Shown here: positions 1 through 7,776 of the stretch, piece by piece
Layout of the letters: each line of letters opens with the position of its first letter
How positions within the stretch are numbered: position 1 is the first letter of the stretch
Assembly: GCA_038317685.1 (NCBI GenBank)
Contig: JBBQBQ010000086.1
Coordinates: 1-12,789 of the forward strand
Length of the DNA: 12,789 nucleotides
DNA from: JBBQBQ01 sp038317685
Lineage (GTDB): Bacteria > Desulfobacterota > Desulfuromonadia > Desulfuromonadales > DDH964
Direction: 5' to 3'
Notes under the pieces: generated by a model
What the model was told of the DNA's origin: nothing
Database searches by the model: none
Seen by the model: only the letters and a program-made list of their open reading frames with translations
Position numbers and translations under genes: made by a program

Positions 1-1
1 G

Positions 2-1351
2 TACCTTGCGGTTTATCCCGGGGGGGTGGTCCTCGTTTCTCACGATCGATTTTTCCTTGACCAGGTCGTCGGCCGGATCGTCGAGGTCTGGAACGGGAGC
101 CTCACCGAATACCCCGGCAACTACAGCCGCTATCTCGAGGAACGGGAACGAAGGGTCACTGCACTGCAGGAAGCCAAGGCCCGCCAGGATGAGGAGATCG
201 CCCGCATCGAGGCGTTTATCAGTCGTTTCCGTTATCAGGCCAACAAGGCCTCACTGGTTCAGAGCCGCATCAAGCAGTTGGAAAAGATTGAACGTATCAA
301 CGTGCCGCCGCCGCGTCGGAAGATTTTTTTCCGATTCCCCGAACCACCCAAAGGGGGCCGGCTCGCACTGGAACTGCTTGGGGTCGGGCATGGTTACGAC
401 GATTTGAAGGTCTTGGATGCCGTCGATCTGGCGGTGGAGAAAGGGGAGCGGGTGGCCCTGGTCGGAGCCAACGGCGCCGGCAAGTCGACGTTGATGCGGC
501 TCCTTTCGGGGATTGAAGAGCCTCGACAGGGACGGCGCATTCCGGGCCATAACCTGCAACTTGCTTATTTCGCTCAGGATCAGGCCGAAATTCTCAACCC
601 GTCCCGCAGCGTCCTGGAGGAGATCATCAGCGCCGCGCCGATGGCCATGGTTCCCCGGGTCCGGGACATCCTGGGGACTTTTCTCTTTTCCGGCGACGAT
701 GTCCTCAAAAAGGTCGCGGTCCTTTCCGGCGGTGAACGCAACCGGTTGGCTTTGGCGATTCTGCTGCTTAGACCTGCGAACCTGCTGCTTCTCGACGAAC
801 CGACCAATCACCTCGACCTGGCCTCCAAAGAGGTGCTCCTGTCTTCGCTGCTGCAGTACGCCGGGACTCTGATCTTTGTCTCCCATGACCGGTATTTCGT
901 CGATGCATTGGCGACGCGGGTGGTGGAAATAGGAGCTGGGCGGGCGGTTTCCTATCTGGGCAATTATGAGGACTTTCTGCGGGCCAAGGAGTCCGAAGGG
1001 AACCTCAGCCACTCGCTGCAGCGGGTTGAGGTTCGATCATCGAGCAGCACCCAGCCGGTGGCCGACGACAAGGGGGAACGACGCCGCCTGCACGGAGAGC
1101 GCAAGGGTAGCCAGCGATTGGAAAAACGCAGGCTGAAGGACCTCGCCGAGATCGAAGACCAGATCGAGGCGCTGGAAACCGAAGTCCTCATTCTGGAGCA
1201 GTCCATGGCTGATCCCGAACTCTACCGGGATGCGGCCGGCTGGCGGGAGGCTTCCGACCGTCATGCGCTGCTGAAGTCGCAGATTTCAGACTGCTACGAG
1301 CGCTGGGAAGTGCTGCAGGCAGGGGAAGAGGAAGTGGCGGATAAAGAATGA
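2..1351 (+). CDS. ABC-F family ATPase, 5'-truncated by window edge
   Basis: This is a soluble twin-ATPase of the ABC-F family. Such proteins bind the ribosomal E site and relieve stalled translation, or act as other translation factors; they are not transporters. The frame is open from base 2, so the start lies outside the window. The end of the first ATPase domain is visible as the H-loop VSHDRFF (about 38-58). Next come the inter-domain arm with its basic helix (RFRYQANKASLVQSRIKQLE, about 227-286) and a complete second ATPase domain: Walker A GANGAGKST (464-490), signature LSGGERNR (722-745), Walker B plus LLLDEPTNHLDL (about 785-820) and H-loop FVSHDRYF. A charged C-terminal coiled-coil tail runs from about 1070 to 1345. 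The linker wording is closest to YheS/YdiF-type members, from memory. The stop overlaps the next start in ATGA, suggesting translational coupling. The family is certain; the subfamily is not. Confidence 0.95.
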   Translation, partial: YLAVYPGGVVLVSHDRFFLDQVVGRIVEVWNGSLTEYPGNYSRYLEERERRVTALQEAKARQDEEIARIEAFISRFRYQANKASLVQSRIKQLEKIERINVPPPRRKIFFRFPEPPKGGRLALELLGVGHGYDDLKVLDAVDLAVEKGERVALVGANGAGKSTLMRLLSGIEEPRQGRRIPGHNLQLAYFAQDQAEILNPSRSVLEEIISAAPMAMVPRVRDILGTFLFSGDDVLKKVAVLSGGERNRLALAILLLRPANLLLLDEPTNHLDLASKEVLLSSLLQYAGTLIFVSHDRYFVDALATRVVEIGAGRAVSYLGNYEDFLRAKESEGNLSHSLQRVEVRSSSSTQPVADDKGERRRLHGERKGSQRLEKRRLKDLAEIEDQIEALETEVLILEQSMADPELYRDAAGWREASDRHALLKSQISDCYERWEVLQAGEEEVADKE

Positions 1352-2652
1352 TTGGTGGGCGAATGAAGGAAATGTGCCAGGGCCTTCTGAACGGCGGGCC
1401 GTTCGTGGTGACCGTCGCCAGCGAAAAGGGGGGGGTGGGGAAGACCACTATCGCCACCAATCTGGCCGTCTACCTCAAGGCCCTCTGCGAGGACCTGCCG
1501 GTCACCATTGCCTCCTTTGACAACCATTTTTCCGTCGACAGCATGTTTGCCATCGGTAACCGGCGCGGCGTCTCGGTCGCCGAGCTCTTTACCGGGACCC
1601 CGCCTGAGGAAATGTCCACCCTCGGTGAATACGGCGTTGCCTATCTCGCCTCGGAGCGGATTCTCGCGCCACCCGACGCCGATCCCTTTCACCTGCGGCG
1701 CAACCTTGCCGGTTCGGGTCTGAAGGGGGTGCTGATTCTTGACACCCGGCCGATTCTTGATTACTTCACCCGTAACGCCCTGCTCGCCGCAGACCTAGTC
1801 CTGACACCTGTCAAAGACCGTGCCTCCCTGGTCAATGCGGCGGCCCTGCAGGCGGTCCTCGCCAACGTCGAAGGGGGGCCTGACCGCCTCTGGCTGGTGC
1901 CGAGTCTGATCGACGGGCGATTGAAATTGCGGGAGAATCTTGGAATGCTCGAGTTTTTGATCTGGGCTTCGCGGGAGCGGGATTACCAGGTCTTCCCGGC
2001 CGGGATATCCAAGAGCCCCAAGGTTGAAAGCCTGGCCACCGGGTTCTCCAGCCGCGTCCATCCGATCCTGACCCATGCCCGTGGGACTGCCGTCCATGGC
2101 CAGTTCCGGCTCCTTGGCGAATTTGTGCTGGAACGCCTGGCCGCCCTGGCCGGTCCGCTGGCCCACCGTCCGGCCCCGATTGCCCCGGAGGCCATTCCTT
2201 CCCGACTCCTTGAGGTGCTTTGTCCCGGCTGCGCTTCGACGGCTCCCGTTTCCGGCCACTTTTTCCAGGCGCTGCGCAGCCGTCGACGCGGCTTTTTACA
2301 TCAGGCCTGCGTCAGGAATCTGCTGAACGGCTCTGAACTGTTAGAAGAGTTGCCTGAAGGGGCGCTGCTTGCCGTGATCGATGACGAAGACGGGCAAGGA
2401 ATCGATCTGATCCTCTTTGACGAGAACGGCCAGGAACTGGTCACCGCGCGGGCCGAACCCACTGCCGCTGCACAATGGCGGGAACTCTTCGGACGGGCGG
2501 CCGGAAGATTCGCGAACGAGCTGTATCGGGAATGCCTGCTGGTTGGTTTGGGAAACAGTCGGCCTGAAGATTGGCGCGACCCTTGCTGGCGGAGTCGTTT
2601 TGCCGGGCTGCGCCGACAGGTTCTGTCCGAACTATCCGGGCGGAGCCGGTGA
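1348..2652 (+). CDS. ParA/MinD-type ATPase with long C-terminal extension
   Basis: The protein has 434 residues. Its N-terminal half is a deviant-Walker P-loop ATPase: SEKGGVGKTT at residues 25-34, with the signature lysine K27 and the P-loop lysine K32, and a Walker-B-like strand GVLILDTRPILDY near residue 130. This family dimerises on ATP and positions plasmids, chromosomes or protein assemblies. The last 150 or so residues are not part of a normal ParA. They contain CPGC (C292, C295) followed by HQAC (H318, C321), a CxxC-x22-HxxC spacing that could bind a metal. No ParB gene or parS-like repeat is nearby, so a segregation role is not supported; positioning or regulation of another machine is equally possible. 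The ATG at 1348 overlaps the upstream stop; an in-frame ATG at 1363 is an alternative start. An 8-G run (1428-1435) encodes part of the P-loop. Confidence 0.85.
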   Translation: MIGGRMKEMCQGLLNGGPFVVTVASEKGGVGKTTIATNLAVYLKALCEDLPVTIASFDNHFSVDSMFAIGNRRGVSVAELFTGTPPEEMSTLGEYGVAYLASERILAPPDADPFHLRRNLAGSGLKGVLILDTRPILDYFTRNALLAADLVLTPVKDRASLVNAAALQAVLANVEGGPDRLWLVPSLIDGRLKLRENLGMLEFLIWASRERDYQVFPAGISKSPKVESLATGFSSRVHPILTHARGTAVHGQFRLLGEFVLERLAALAGPLAHRPAPIAPEAIPSRLLEVLCPGCASTAPVSGHFFQALRSRRRGFLHQACVRNLLNGSELLEELPEGALLAVIDDEDGQGIDLILFDENGQELVTARAEPTAAAQWRELFGRAAGRFANELYRECLLVGLGNSRPEDWRDPCWRSRFAGLRRQVLSELSGRSR

Positions 2653-2789
2653 ATACGGTTTTCTAGGGTCCTTCGGGGGCGGCCCAATCGGGGTTCCTGA
2701 CCCTGAAATGTTCCCGGGGTTTTCAGTTGCTTGAGGGCTCGAACCCATGGTATAAAAAAGCGTTTTCAATATGTTAGCCGGAGTCGCCC
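2653..2789. other. Intergenic gap before nadC with a weak inverted repeat
   Basis: This 137-base gap separates the ATPase pair from the cofactor cluster. AGGGTC (2665-2670) and GACCCT (2699-2704) are complementary, but they are 28 bases apart and no T-run follows, so this is a poor terminator candidate. A possible promoter lies at 2727-2756. CCGGAG at 2778-2783 is the likely ribosome binding site of nadC. Confidence 0.4.
2727..2756 (+). promoter_or_regulatory. Possible sigma-70 promoter for nadC-birA-coaX
   Basis: TTGCTT (2727-2732) and TATAAA (2751-2756) are 18 bases apart, about 34 bases before the nadC ATG. TTGAGG at 2731 is a better -35 hexamer but would leave only 14 bases. The -10 is good and the -35 weak, so this is a tentative call. 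Confidence 0.4.
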
Positions 2790-3617
2790 ATGTTTGAAAT
2801 CGAGCGGATCATTCGCACCGCCCTGGAGGAAGATATCGGTCTGGGGGATGTGACCACCCGCGCCACCGTCGAAGCTGGAACCATGGCTCGAGCCGAGTTG
2901 GTGGCCAAGGAACCTTTCGTTCTGGCCGGCAGCGAGGTCGCCCGGCAAGTCTTTCGCACCCTCGATCCGACGATTGCCTATGAAAGCCTCAAAGCAGATG
3001 GGCAACAGATTCGAAGCGGAGAGGTCCTCGCCTGGATCAAGGGAGATGCGGCGGTCTTACTGCAGGGGGAACGGGTCTCCCTCAACTTGCTGCAGCGGAT
3101 GAGCGGGGTTGCCACTCAAACGGCCCGTTTCGTCGCTGCGGTGGCGGGGACCGGTGCGGTGATCGTCGATACGCGCAAGACGACGCCGGGGTTGCGGGTC
3201 CTTGACAAATATGCAGTCCGGATGGGCGGGGGCCAGAACCATCGCACCTCCCTCTTCGACGGGGTGCTGATCAAGGAAAACCATATCGCCGCCGCCGGGG
3301 GGATCACCGTCGCTGTGGTTCGCGCCCGGCAGTGCGTCCCCCACACTCTGAAGATTGAAGTTGAAACCCGGGATCTGAACGAAGTGGCCGAGGCGGTCGA
3401 TGCCGGGGCCGAAATCATCCTCCTGGATAATATGAATCTGGAGGAATTGCGGGCGGCTGTCGAATTGATTGCCGGTCGGGCGATAACCGAAGCCTCGGGC
3501 GGCGTCAATCTCGATACGGTGCGAGCCATTGCCGAGACCGGAGTCAACCTGATCTCCGTCGGTGCCTTGACCCATTCGAGCCGCGCCGTTGACATTTCCA
3601 TGCTCTTCCGGGCCTGA
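2790..3617 (+). CDS. nadC: Nicotinate-nucleotide pyrophosphorylase (carboxylating)
   Basis: This is quinolinate phosphoribosyltransferase. It converts quinolinate and PRPP to nicotinate mononucleotide, CO2 and pyrophosphate, the last committed step of de novo NAD synthesis in the cytoplasm. The 275-residue length is normal. Family motifs are present in order: the N-terminal EDIGLGDVTT, LNLLQRMSGVAT, the phosphate/quinolinate-binding run DTRKTTPGLRVLDKYAVRMG followed by GGQNHR, KENH, the EVETR strand, LLDNM, and EASGGVN near the C-terminus. The ATG at 2790 follows CCGGAG with six bases between. birA begins 13 bases downstream, so the two are probably co-transcribed. nadA and nadB are not in the window. 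No damage is visible. Confidence 0.97.
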   Translation: MFEIERIIRTALEEDIGLGDVTTRATVEAGTMARAELVAKEPFVLAGSEVARQVFRTLDPTIAYESLKADGQQIRSGEVLAWIKGDAAVLLQGERVSLNLLQRMSGVATQTARFVAAVAGTGAVIVDTRKTTPGLRVLDKYAVRMGGGQNHRTSLFDGVLIKENHIAAAGGITVAVVRARQCVPHTLKIEVETRDLNEVAEAVDAGAEIILLDNMNLEELRAAVELIAGRAITEASGGVNLDTVRAIAETGVNLISVGALTHSSRAVDISMLFRA

Positions 3618-3623
3618 AAGGGA
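3617..3623 (+). promoter_or_regulatory. Ribosome binding site that sets the birA start
   Basis: AAAGGGA lies seven bases before the GTG at 3631, overlapping the end of the nadC stop codon. It supports GTG 3631 (or the adjacent GTG 3634) as the birA start, rather than the upstream in-frame TTG at 3589, which lies inside nadC. Confidence 0.6.
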
Positions 3624-3630
3624 TTTCCCC

Positions 3631-4629
3631 GTGGTGAGATGCGACCCCCGAGCCGCCATTCTGGACCTGCTCCGTCAGCATGGCGGGGAACCTCTGTCCG
3701 GGGAGGAGATCAGTCGGGTCATAGGCGTCTCCCGCACCGCTATCTGGAAACAGATCAATACCCTGCGAGAATTGGGTTATGCCATTGAGGCCGTCACCTC
3801 ACGGGGTTACCGGCTGTTGGCGGTTCCTGATTCCCTGCTCGCTTCGGAAATTGAATCCGGCCTGGCAACCAAAATCATTGGCCGACCGGTAGTCGCCCTG
3901 GGTGAGACCGATTCAACCAATGCCCGGGCCGGTGACCTGGCCGAACATGGAGCCCCGGAAGGGACGGTGGTGATCGCCGAGGGACAAAGCCAAGGCAAAG
4001 GACGCATGGGCCGCCGTTGGGAATCTCCGGTGGGGGTCAATCTTTATGCGTCGGTTTTGCTGCGTCCCCCGATCCCCCCCTACGAGGCTCCCCAGCTCAC
4101 CTTTCTTTCCGCGGTGGCGGTGGCGCGGGTGGTTGCTTTGGCGACGGGCTTGACTCCGGAGGTGAAGTGGCCCAATGACGTTCTTTTGGGGGGGCGCAAG
4201 GTGGCTGGGCTACTCAATGAAATGAGAGCCGAGACGGAAGGCGTTCACCATGTCATTCTCGGTATTGGGGTCAACCTCAACATGAGCGCCGCGCAGTTTC
4301 CGGAGGATTTACGGTATCCCGCCACATCGCTCCAGCTTGAACTTGGTCGCCCGGTCTCTCGTCTTGCCTTTACTCGTGATTTGCTGAGGGAACTGGATCG
4401 GCTTTATTCGGAATTTCTTTTGGTCGGTTTCGGCCCGGTACGGATGGCCTGGGAAGGGTTCTGTCGCTTGGTCGGGCAGACCGTCGAGGTCGATTTTCAG
4501 GACCGGCAGATACAGGGGACGGTCCTCGGCATCGACGCCGACGGCGCTTTGCTCCTACGCCACCCGGGCGGCACTCGGGAACGGGTGCTGGCGGGGGATG
4601 TCCGGCCGGTCGGAGGTTCACGGCCCTGA
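3631..4629 (+). CDS. birA: Biotin-[acetyl-CoA carboxylase] ligase / biotin repressor
   Basis: BirA makes biotinyl-AMP and attaches biotin to the carrier lysine of biotin-dependent carboxylases. Members with an N-terminal DNA-binding domain also repress biotin genes. Here both parts are present in 332 residues. A winged helix-turn-helix occupies roughly residues 10-66 (LSGEEISRVIGVSRTAIWKQ, then the wing TSRGYRL). The catalytic domain has ETDSTN, the adenylate-binding loop GQSQGKGRMGRRW, KWPND with catalytic-type lysine K179, GGRKVAGLL and GIGVNLN. The C-terminal SH3-like domain follows (VEVDFQDRQIQGTVLGIDAD). This is therefore a group II, potentially autoregulatory BirA. No biotin operator or bio gene is recognisable here, so its targets lie elsewhere. 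The GTG start is chosen from the ribosome binding site; the preceding 14 codons of open frame lie inside nadC. Confidence 0.96.
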   Translation: MVRCDPRAAILDLLRQHGGEPLSGEEISRVIGVSRTAIWKQINTLRELGYAIEAVTSRGYRLLAVPDSLLASEIESGLATKIIGRPVVALGETDSTNARAGDLAEHGAPEGTVVIAEGQSQGKGRMGRRWESPVGVNLYASVLLRPPIPPYEAPQLTFLSAVAVARVVALATGLTPEVKWPNDVLLGGRKVAGLLNEMRAETEGVHHVILGIGVNLNMSAAQFPEDLRYPATSLQLELGRPVSRLAFTRDLLRELDRLYSEFLLVGFGPVRMAWEGFCRLVGQTVEVDFQDRQIQGTVLGIDADGALLLRHPGGTRERVLAGDVRPVGGSRP

Positions 4630-4700
4630 ACTGATTGGCCCGGTATCCCAGTCGGGTCTTCGCCCGTCGCGTCCACCCATTAACAGAAACGGTTCCATCG

Positions 4701-5474
4701 ATGCTCCTCGTCATTGACGTCGGTAATTCCAATATCGTTTTCGGTCTCTACCAAGGGGACCACTTGGTTCGGGACTGGCGGTTGGCGACCGACAAAACTC
4801 GAACGGTGGACGAGTATGCGATTCTCATCCATGAACTCTTCCGTTTGGCCGATCTCCATTTCACCGATATCCGCGATGTCATCATTTCCTGTGTGGTTCC
4901 CTCGATGCTCGCTACCCTGGAAGGGCTCTGCCTACGGTACTTCCAGCTCAAGCCTTACATCGTCGGGCCGGGGATCAAAACCGGGATGCCGATTCATTAC
5001 GACAACCCCCGGGAAGTCGGCGCCGACCGGATCGTCAACGCTGTGGCCGCCTATGAGAAAAAGAAACGAAGCCTGATCGTTGTCGATTTCGGCACAGCCA
5101 CCACCTTCGACTACGTTTCCGCTCGCGGAGAGTATCTTGGCGGGGCGATTGCTCCGGGATTGGCGATCTCGGCCGAAGCACTCTTCCAAAGGGCCAGCAA
5201 GCTGCCGCGGGTCGAATTTTTGAGGCCGCCGCAGGTCATTGCCAAAAACACCGTTAACAGCATGCAGGCCGGGATTTTTTACGGTTATGCGGGACTGGTC
5301 GACGGCATTGTCGGCCGGATGAAACAGGAAGCGCAGGATGAACCGCTGGTAATCGCCACCGGAGGCTTGGCGACGCTCCTCGCTCCAGCCGCCCAGTCGA
5401 TTGACGAGGTCGATCCGAACCTGACCCTTGAAGGACTTTTGATCATCTACAAACGCAATTGCGGGAGTTTTTGA
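4701..5474 (+). CDS. coaX: Type III pantothenate kinase
   Basis: CoaX phosphorylates pantothenate, the first step of coenzyme A synthesis. Type III kinases belong to the ASKHA fold, need a monovalent cation and are usually not feedback-inhibited by CoA. The protein has 257 residues, a normal length. It opens with MLLVIDVGNSNIVFG, where D6 is the conserved phosphate-loop aspartate. It also has GADRIVNAVAAY, the second phosphate motif DFGTATTFDYV (D129) and GGAIAPG, and ends with the ATGGLA strand. The frame is open upstream to a TTG at 4635, but the family start fits ATG 4701 exactly. No strong Shine-Dalgarno is visible before it. The 71-base gap after birA holds only a 4-bp hairpin, so read-through from birA is likely. 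The stop codon lies inside the -35 hexamer of the next promoter. Confidence 0.95.
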   Translation: MLLVIDVGNSNIVFGLYQGDHLVRDWRLATDKTRTVDEYAILIHELFRLADLHFTDIRDVIISCVVPSMLATLEGLCLRYFQLKPYIVGPGIKTGMPIHYDNPREVGADRIVNAVAAYEKKKRSLIVVDFGTATTFDYVSARGEYLGGAIAPGLAISAEALFQRASKLPRVEFLRPPQVIAKNTVNSMQAGIFYGYAGLVDGIVGRMKQEAQDEPLVIATGGLATLLAPAAQSIDEVDPNLTLEGLLIIYKRNCGSF

Positions 5475-5499
5475 CACCCCTTGGCGGGGGTGTTAGACT
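5471..5499 (+). promoter_or_regulatory. Strong sigma-70-type promoter with extended -10, for the EF-G operon
   Basis: A perfect -35 TTGACA (5471-5476) is followed after exactly 17 bases by TAGACT (5494-5499). TG at 5491-5492, one base before the -10, makes it an extended -10. Transcription would begin near 5506 and leave an untranslated leader of about 150 bases before the EF-G start. The -35 overlaps the coaX stop codon (5472-5474). No other promoter-like match in the window is this good. The assignment rests on hexamers alone. Confidence 0.65.
5474..5493. repeat. Perfect 7-bp inverted repeat within the promoter spacer
   Basis: ACACCCC (5474-5480) and GGGGTGT (5487-5493) are exactly complementary around a 6-base loop, TTGGCG. 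The repeat fills the space between the -35 and -10 hexamers. As RNA from upstream it could be the hairpin of a coaX terminator, but no T-run follows (the next bases are TAGACTCTTC). As DNA it is placed where a repressor or activator could act. Its function is undecided. Confidence 0.5.
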
Positions 5500-5659
5500 C
5501 TTCGCCAATATGTCGAAATGACTGATTTCTCCGGAGGTCCACAAAATTCTATAAGGGTCTTTATCAGGCGTTCCGGTCGCCGCATTTTCCGTTCCGTCAG
5601 CTGAATCCAGGCAGTCTGCAGCCGTTTATTCCGATCACGATGCATTGAAAGGAGTGACC
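5500..5659 (+). other. Probable 5' untranslated leader of the EF-G gene
   Basis: About 155 bases lie between the predicted transcription start and the EF-G ATG. ATG 5510 opens a three-codon frame and overlapping ATG 5518 a 28-codon frame, but neither has a Shine-Dalgarno. GGAGGT at 5533-5538 has no suitably spaced start codon after it. I recognise no riboswitch. GAAAGGAG at 5647-5654 is the ribosome binding site that sets the EF-G start. Confidence 0.4.
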
Positions 5660-7738
5660 ATGGGCAAGTACGATACCAGCAAGATTCGTAACCTGGGCAT
5701 TGTGGCACACGGTGGAGCGGGAAAGACCTCGCTGGTCGAGGCGATCCTCTTCAATACCGGCATGACCGACCGCTTGGGCCGAGTCGATGACGGCACCTCC
5801 ACCATGGATTTCGAGCCGGAAGAGATTAAGCGCCGTATTACGATCAGTTCCAGCCTCAACCATTGCGAATGGAAAAATTACAGCCTGCATATCGTCGACA
5901 CCCCCGGTTACACCAACTTCCTCCACGATACCCGTAACTGTTTGCGAATCCTCGGTGGGGCGGTCCTGATCGTTTCGGCCATCTCCGGGGTCAAGGCCCA
6001 GACCCAGAAGATCTGGGATTGGTGCGAAGAGTTCGAGGTGCCGCGCATCGCCTTTGTTAACAAGATGGACCGCGAACGGGCCGATTTCCTGAAGGCCGTC
6101 GATGACATGTCGAAGAGTCTCGGTACCCGGGCAGTCGTCGTTAATATGCCGATCGGCGCCGCCGAGGAATTCCGCGGGATCATCGATCTGGTGGCCATGA
6201 AAGCCAGGTTCTTCGCCTTCGATGATAAAGATACCTACAGCGAAGAGGAGATCCCTGCCGAATACCTGGAGGAAGCACAGCGCCTGCGCAGTTTGCTGGT
6301 GGAGGCGGCCGCTGATGCCGACGACGTCCTGATGGAAAAGTTTCTGGAAGCCGAGACCCTCTCCACCGATGAGATTTTACTGGGGCTGCGCGAAGGGACC
6401 CTGACGGGAACCTTCACGCCGGTTTTGTGTGGCAGTGCCTTGGCCAACATCGGAGTCCGTTCCCTCCTTGAATACATCGTTCACTGTCTTCCTTCGCCAA
6501 TCGACAAGGGGATCCAGGTCGGCACTAACCCGAAGACCGGGGCGGTCGAGGAACGGCGGCCTGATGATGCGGCCCCCTTTTCGGCGATGGTCTTCAAAAC
6601 CATCAGCGATCCTTATACCGGCAAGCTCACCCTCTTCCGGGTTTACTCCGGGACGCTCAAATCCGACAGTTCGATCTATAACCCCAACAAGGAAGCGATG
6701 GAACGGGTTGGACAGATCTTCGAGCTGGAAGGAAAGAAACAGCGGCCGATCAGCGAAGCCGTTGCCGGAGATATCGTCGCCGTTCCCAAGCTGAAGGTGA
6801 CGGCCACCGGGGATACGCTCTGCGATGGCGCCAAGCCGATCATTTTTGAAAGTCCCTTGCCCCTCAAACCGGTTATTTCGTTTGCGCTGCAGGCGAAGAG
6901 CAAGAACGACGAAGATAAGATCCACACCGCTCTGCAAAGGATGACCGAGGAAGATCCGACGATCCAGGTCCAGCGTGACGAGGAAACCAAGGAGCTGATT
7001 CTCTCCGGCATGGGGCAAGTCCATCTCGAGGTTGCCGTAGAGAAGATTAAACGTAAGTTCGGGGCGGAAGTCGAACTCAAGGAACCGAAGGTTCCCTATC
7101 GCGAGACAATTAAGAAGGGCGTCGAACAAGCCTATCGGCACAAGAAGCAGTCCGGCGGACGTGGTCAATTCGCCGATGTCACCATCAAAGTCGAACCCCT
7201 GCCGCGGGGAGCGGGCTACGAATTCGTGGACAAGGTCGTCGGCGGCGTGGTGCCGCGGCAGTATATCCCTGCCGTCGACAAAGGAATTCAGGAAGTGCTC
7301 CCTCATGGCAACCTTGGGGGCTTCCCGGTTGTCGACGTTCGCGTCACGCTCTTTGACGGCTCGCATCACTCCGTCGATTCATCCGAGATGGCCTTTAAAA
7401 TCGCCGGTTCCATGGGCTTTCGTAAGGCCGTCGAACAGGCCAATCCGGTATTGCTCGAGCCGATCGTCAATATGGAGATCAGTGTTCCGGACGATTGCAT
7501 CGGAGACGTCATCGGCGATATGAACTCCCGACGTGGCAAGGTCCTTGGGGTTGAACCTAAATCCAACAGCCAGGTCATTCAGGCCCAGGTGCCCATGTCC
7601 GAGGTGCTCAGCTATGCGCCAGACCTGCGCTCCATGACCTCGGACCGAGGGATGTTCACCATTGAATTCTCCCATTATGAAGAAGTTCCGCCCCATCTTT
7701 CGGTCAAGGTTCTGGCAGGGAAGAAAACTGCTGAATAA
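5660..7738 (+). CDS. fusA: Elongation factor G paralogue (EF-G2 type)
   Basis: The 692-residue protein has all five EF-G domains. EF-G is the GTPase that drives ribosomal translocation; this copy looks like the divergent EF-G2 group, whose cellular role is less clear. Its G1 loop is AHGGAGKTS (residues 16-24) instead of AHIDAGKTT. Switch I reads KRRITI, with arginine (R59) where ERGITI has glycine. Switch II is DTPGY (80-84), with tyrosine in place of the usual catalytic histidine. NKMD (134-137) is intact. Domain IV keeps SGGRGQFADV and the tip motif SHHSVDSSE, so ribosome binding is plausible. ATG 5660 is chosen because GAAAGGAG lies five bases before it; an in-frame TTG at 5645 precedes that site. 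It is the first gene of the unit, 38 bases before the SPOR gene. No str-operon genes (rpsL, rpsG, tuf) adjoin it, which fits a second EF-G copy. Confidence 0.93.
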   Translation: MGKYDTSKIRNLGIVAHGGAGKTSLVEAILFNTGMTDRLGRVDDGTSTMDFEPEEIKRRITISSSLNHCEWKNYSLHIVDTPGYTNFLHDTRNCLRILGGAVLIVSAISGVKAQTQKIWDWCEEFEVPRIAFVNKMDRERADFLKAVDDMSKSLGTRAVVVNMPIGAAEEFRGIIDLVAMKARFFAFDDKDTYSEEEIPAEYLEEAQRLRSLLVEAAADADDVLMEKFLEAETLSTDEILLGLREGTLTGTFTPVLCGSALANIGVRSLLEYIVHCLPSPIDKGIQVGTNPKTGAVEERRPDDAAPFSAMVFKTISDPYTGKLTLFRVYSGTLKSDSSIYNPNKEAMERVGQIFELEGKKQRPISEAVAGDIVAVPKLKVTATGDTLCDGAKPIIFESPLPLKPVISFALQAKSKNDEDKIHTALQRMTEEDPTIQVQRDEETKELILSGMGQVHLEVAVEKIKRKFGAEVELKEPKVPYRETIKKGVEQAYRHKKQSGGRGQFADVTIKVEPLPRGAGYEFVDKVVGGVVPRQYIPAVDKGIQEVLPHGNLGGFPVVDVRVTLFDGSHHSVDSSEMAFKIAGSMGFRKAVEQANPVLLEPIVNMEISVPDDCIGDVIGDMNSRRGKVLGVEPKSNSQVIQAQVPMSEVLSYAPDLRSMTSDRGMFTIEFSHYEEVPPHLSVKVLAGKKTAE

Positions 7739-7776
7739 CCGCCCGAGCATGTCGATAGCCGAGGAGGGACTCAAAC

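Noticed and set aside
251..1012. 253-codon minus-strand frame over the ABC-F gene
   Set aside because: Antisense to Walker A, signature and Walker B motifs; no independent coding evidence.
1348..2652. A ParAB chromosome or plasmid partition locus
   Set aside because: There is a ParA-like ATPase but no ParB gene and no parS-like repeats in the surrounding sequence.
2665..2704. Inverted repeat after the ParA-like gene as a terminator
   Set aside because: The 6-bp arms are separated by 28 bases and there is no T-tract.
4653..4666. CGGG/CCCG hairpin between birA and coaX as a terminator
   Set aside because: Only four base pairs and no T-run; the genes are more likely co-transcribed.
5518..5604. 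28-codon frame in the EF-G leader as a regulatory leader peptide
   Set aside because: No Shine-Dalgarno before the ATG, no biased amino acid content and no attenuator-like hairpin with T-run after it.
6377..7369. 330-codon open frame on the minus strand inside the EF-G gene
   Set aside because: It is an antisense shadow of a gene with full EF-G motifs, and its predicted product has no recognisable family features. Long antisense frames are common in GC-rich DNA.
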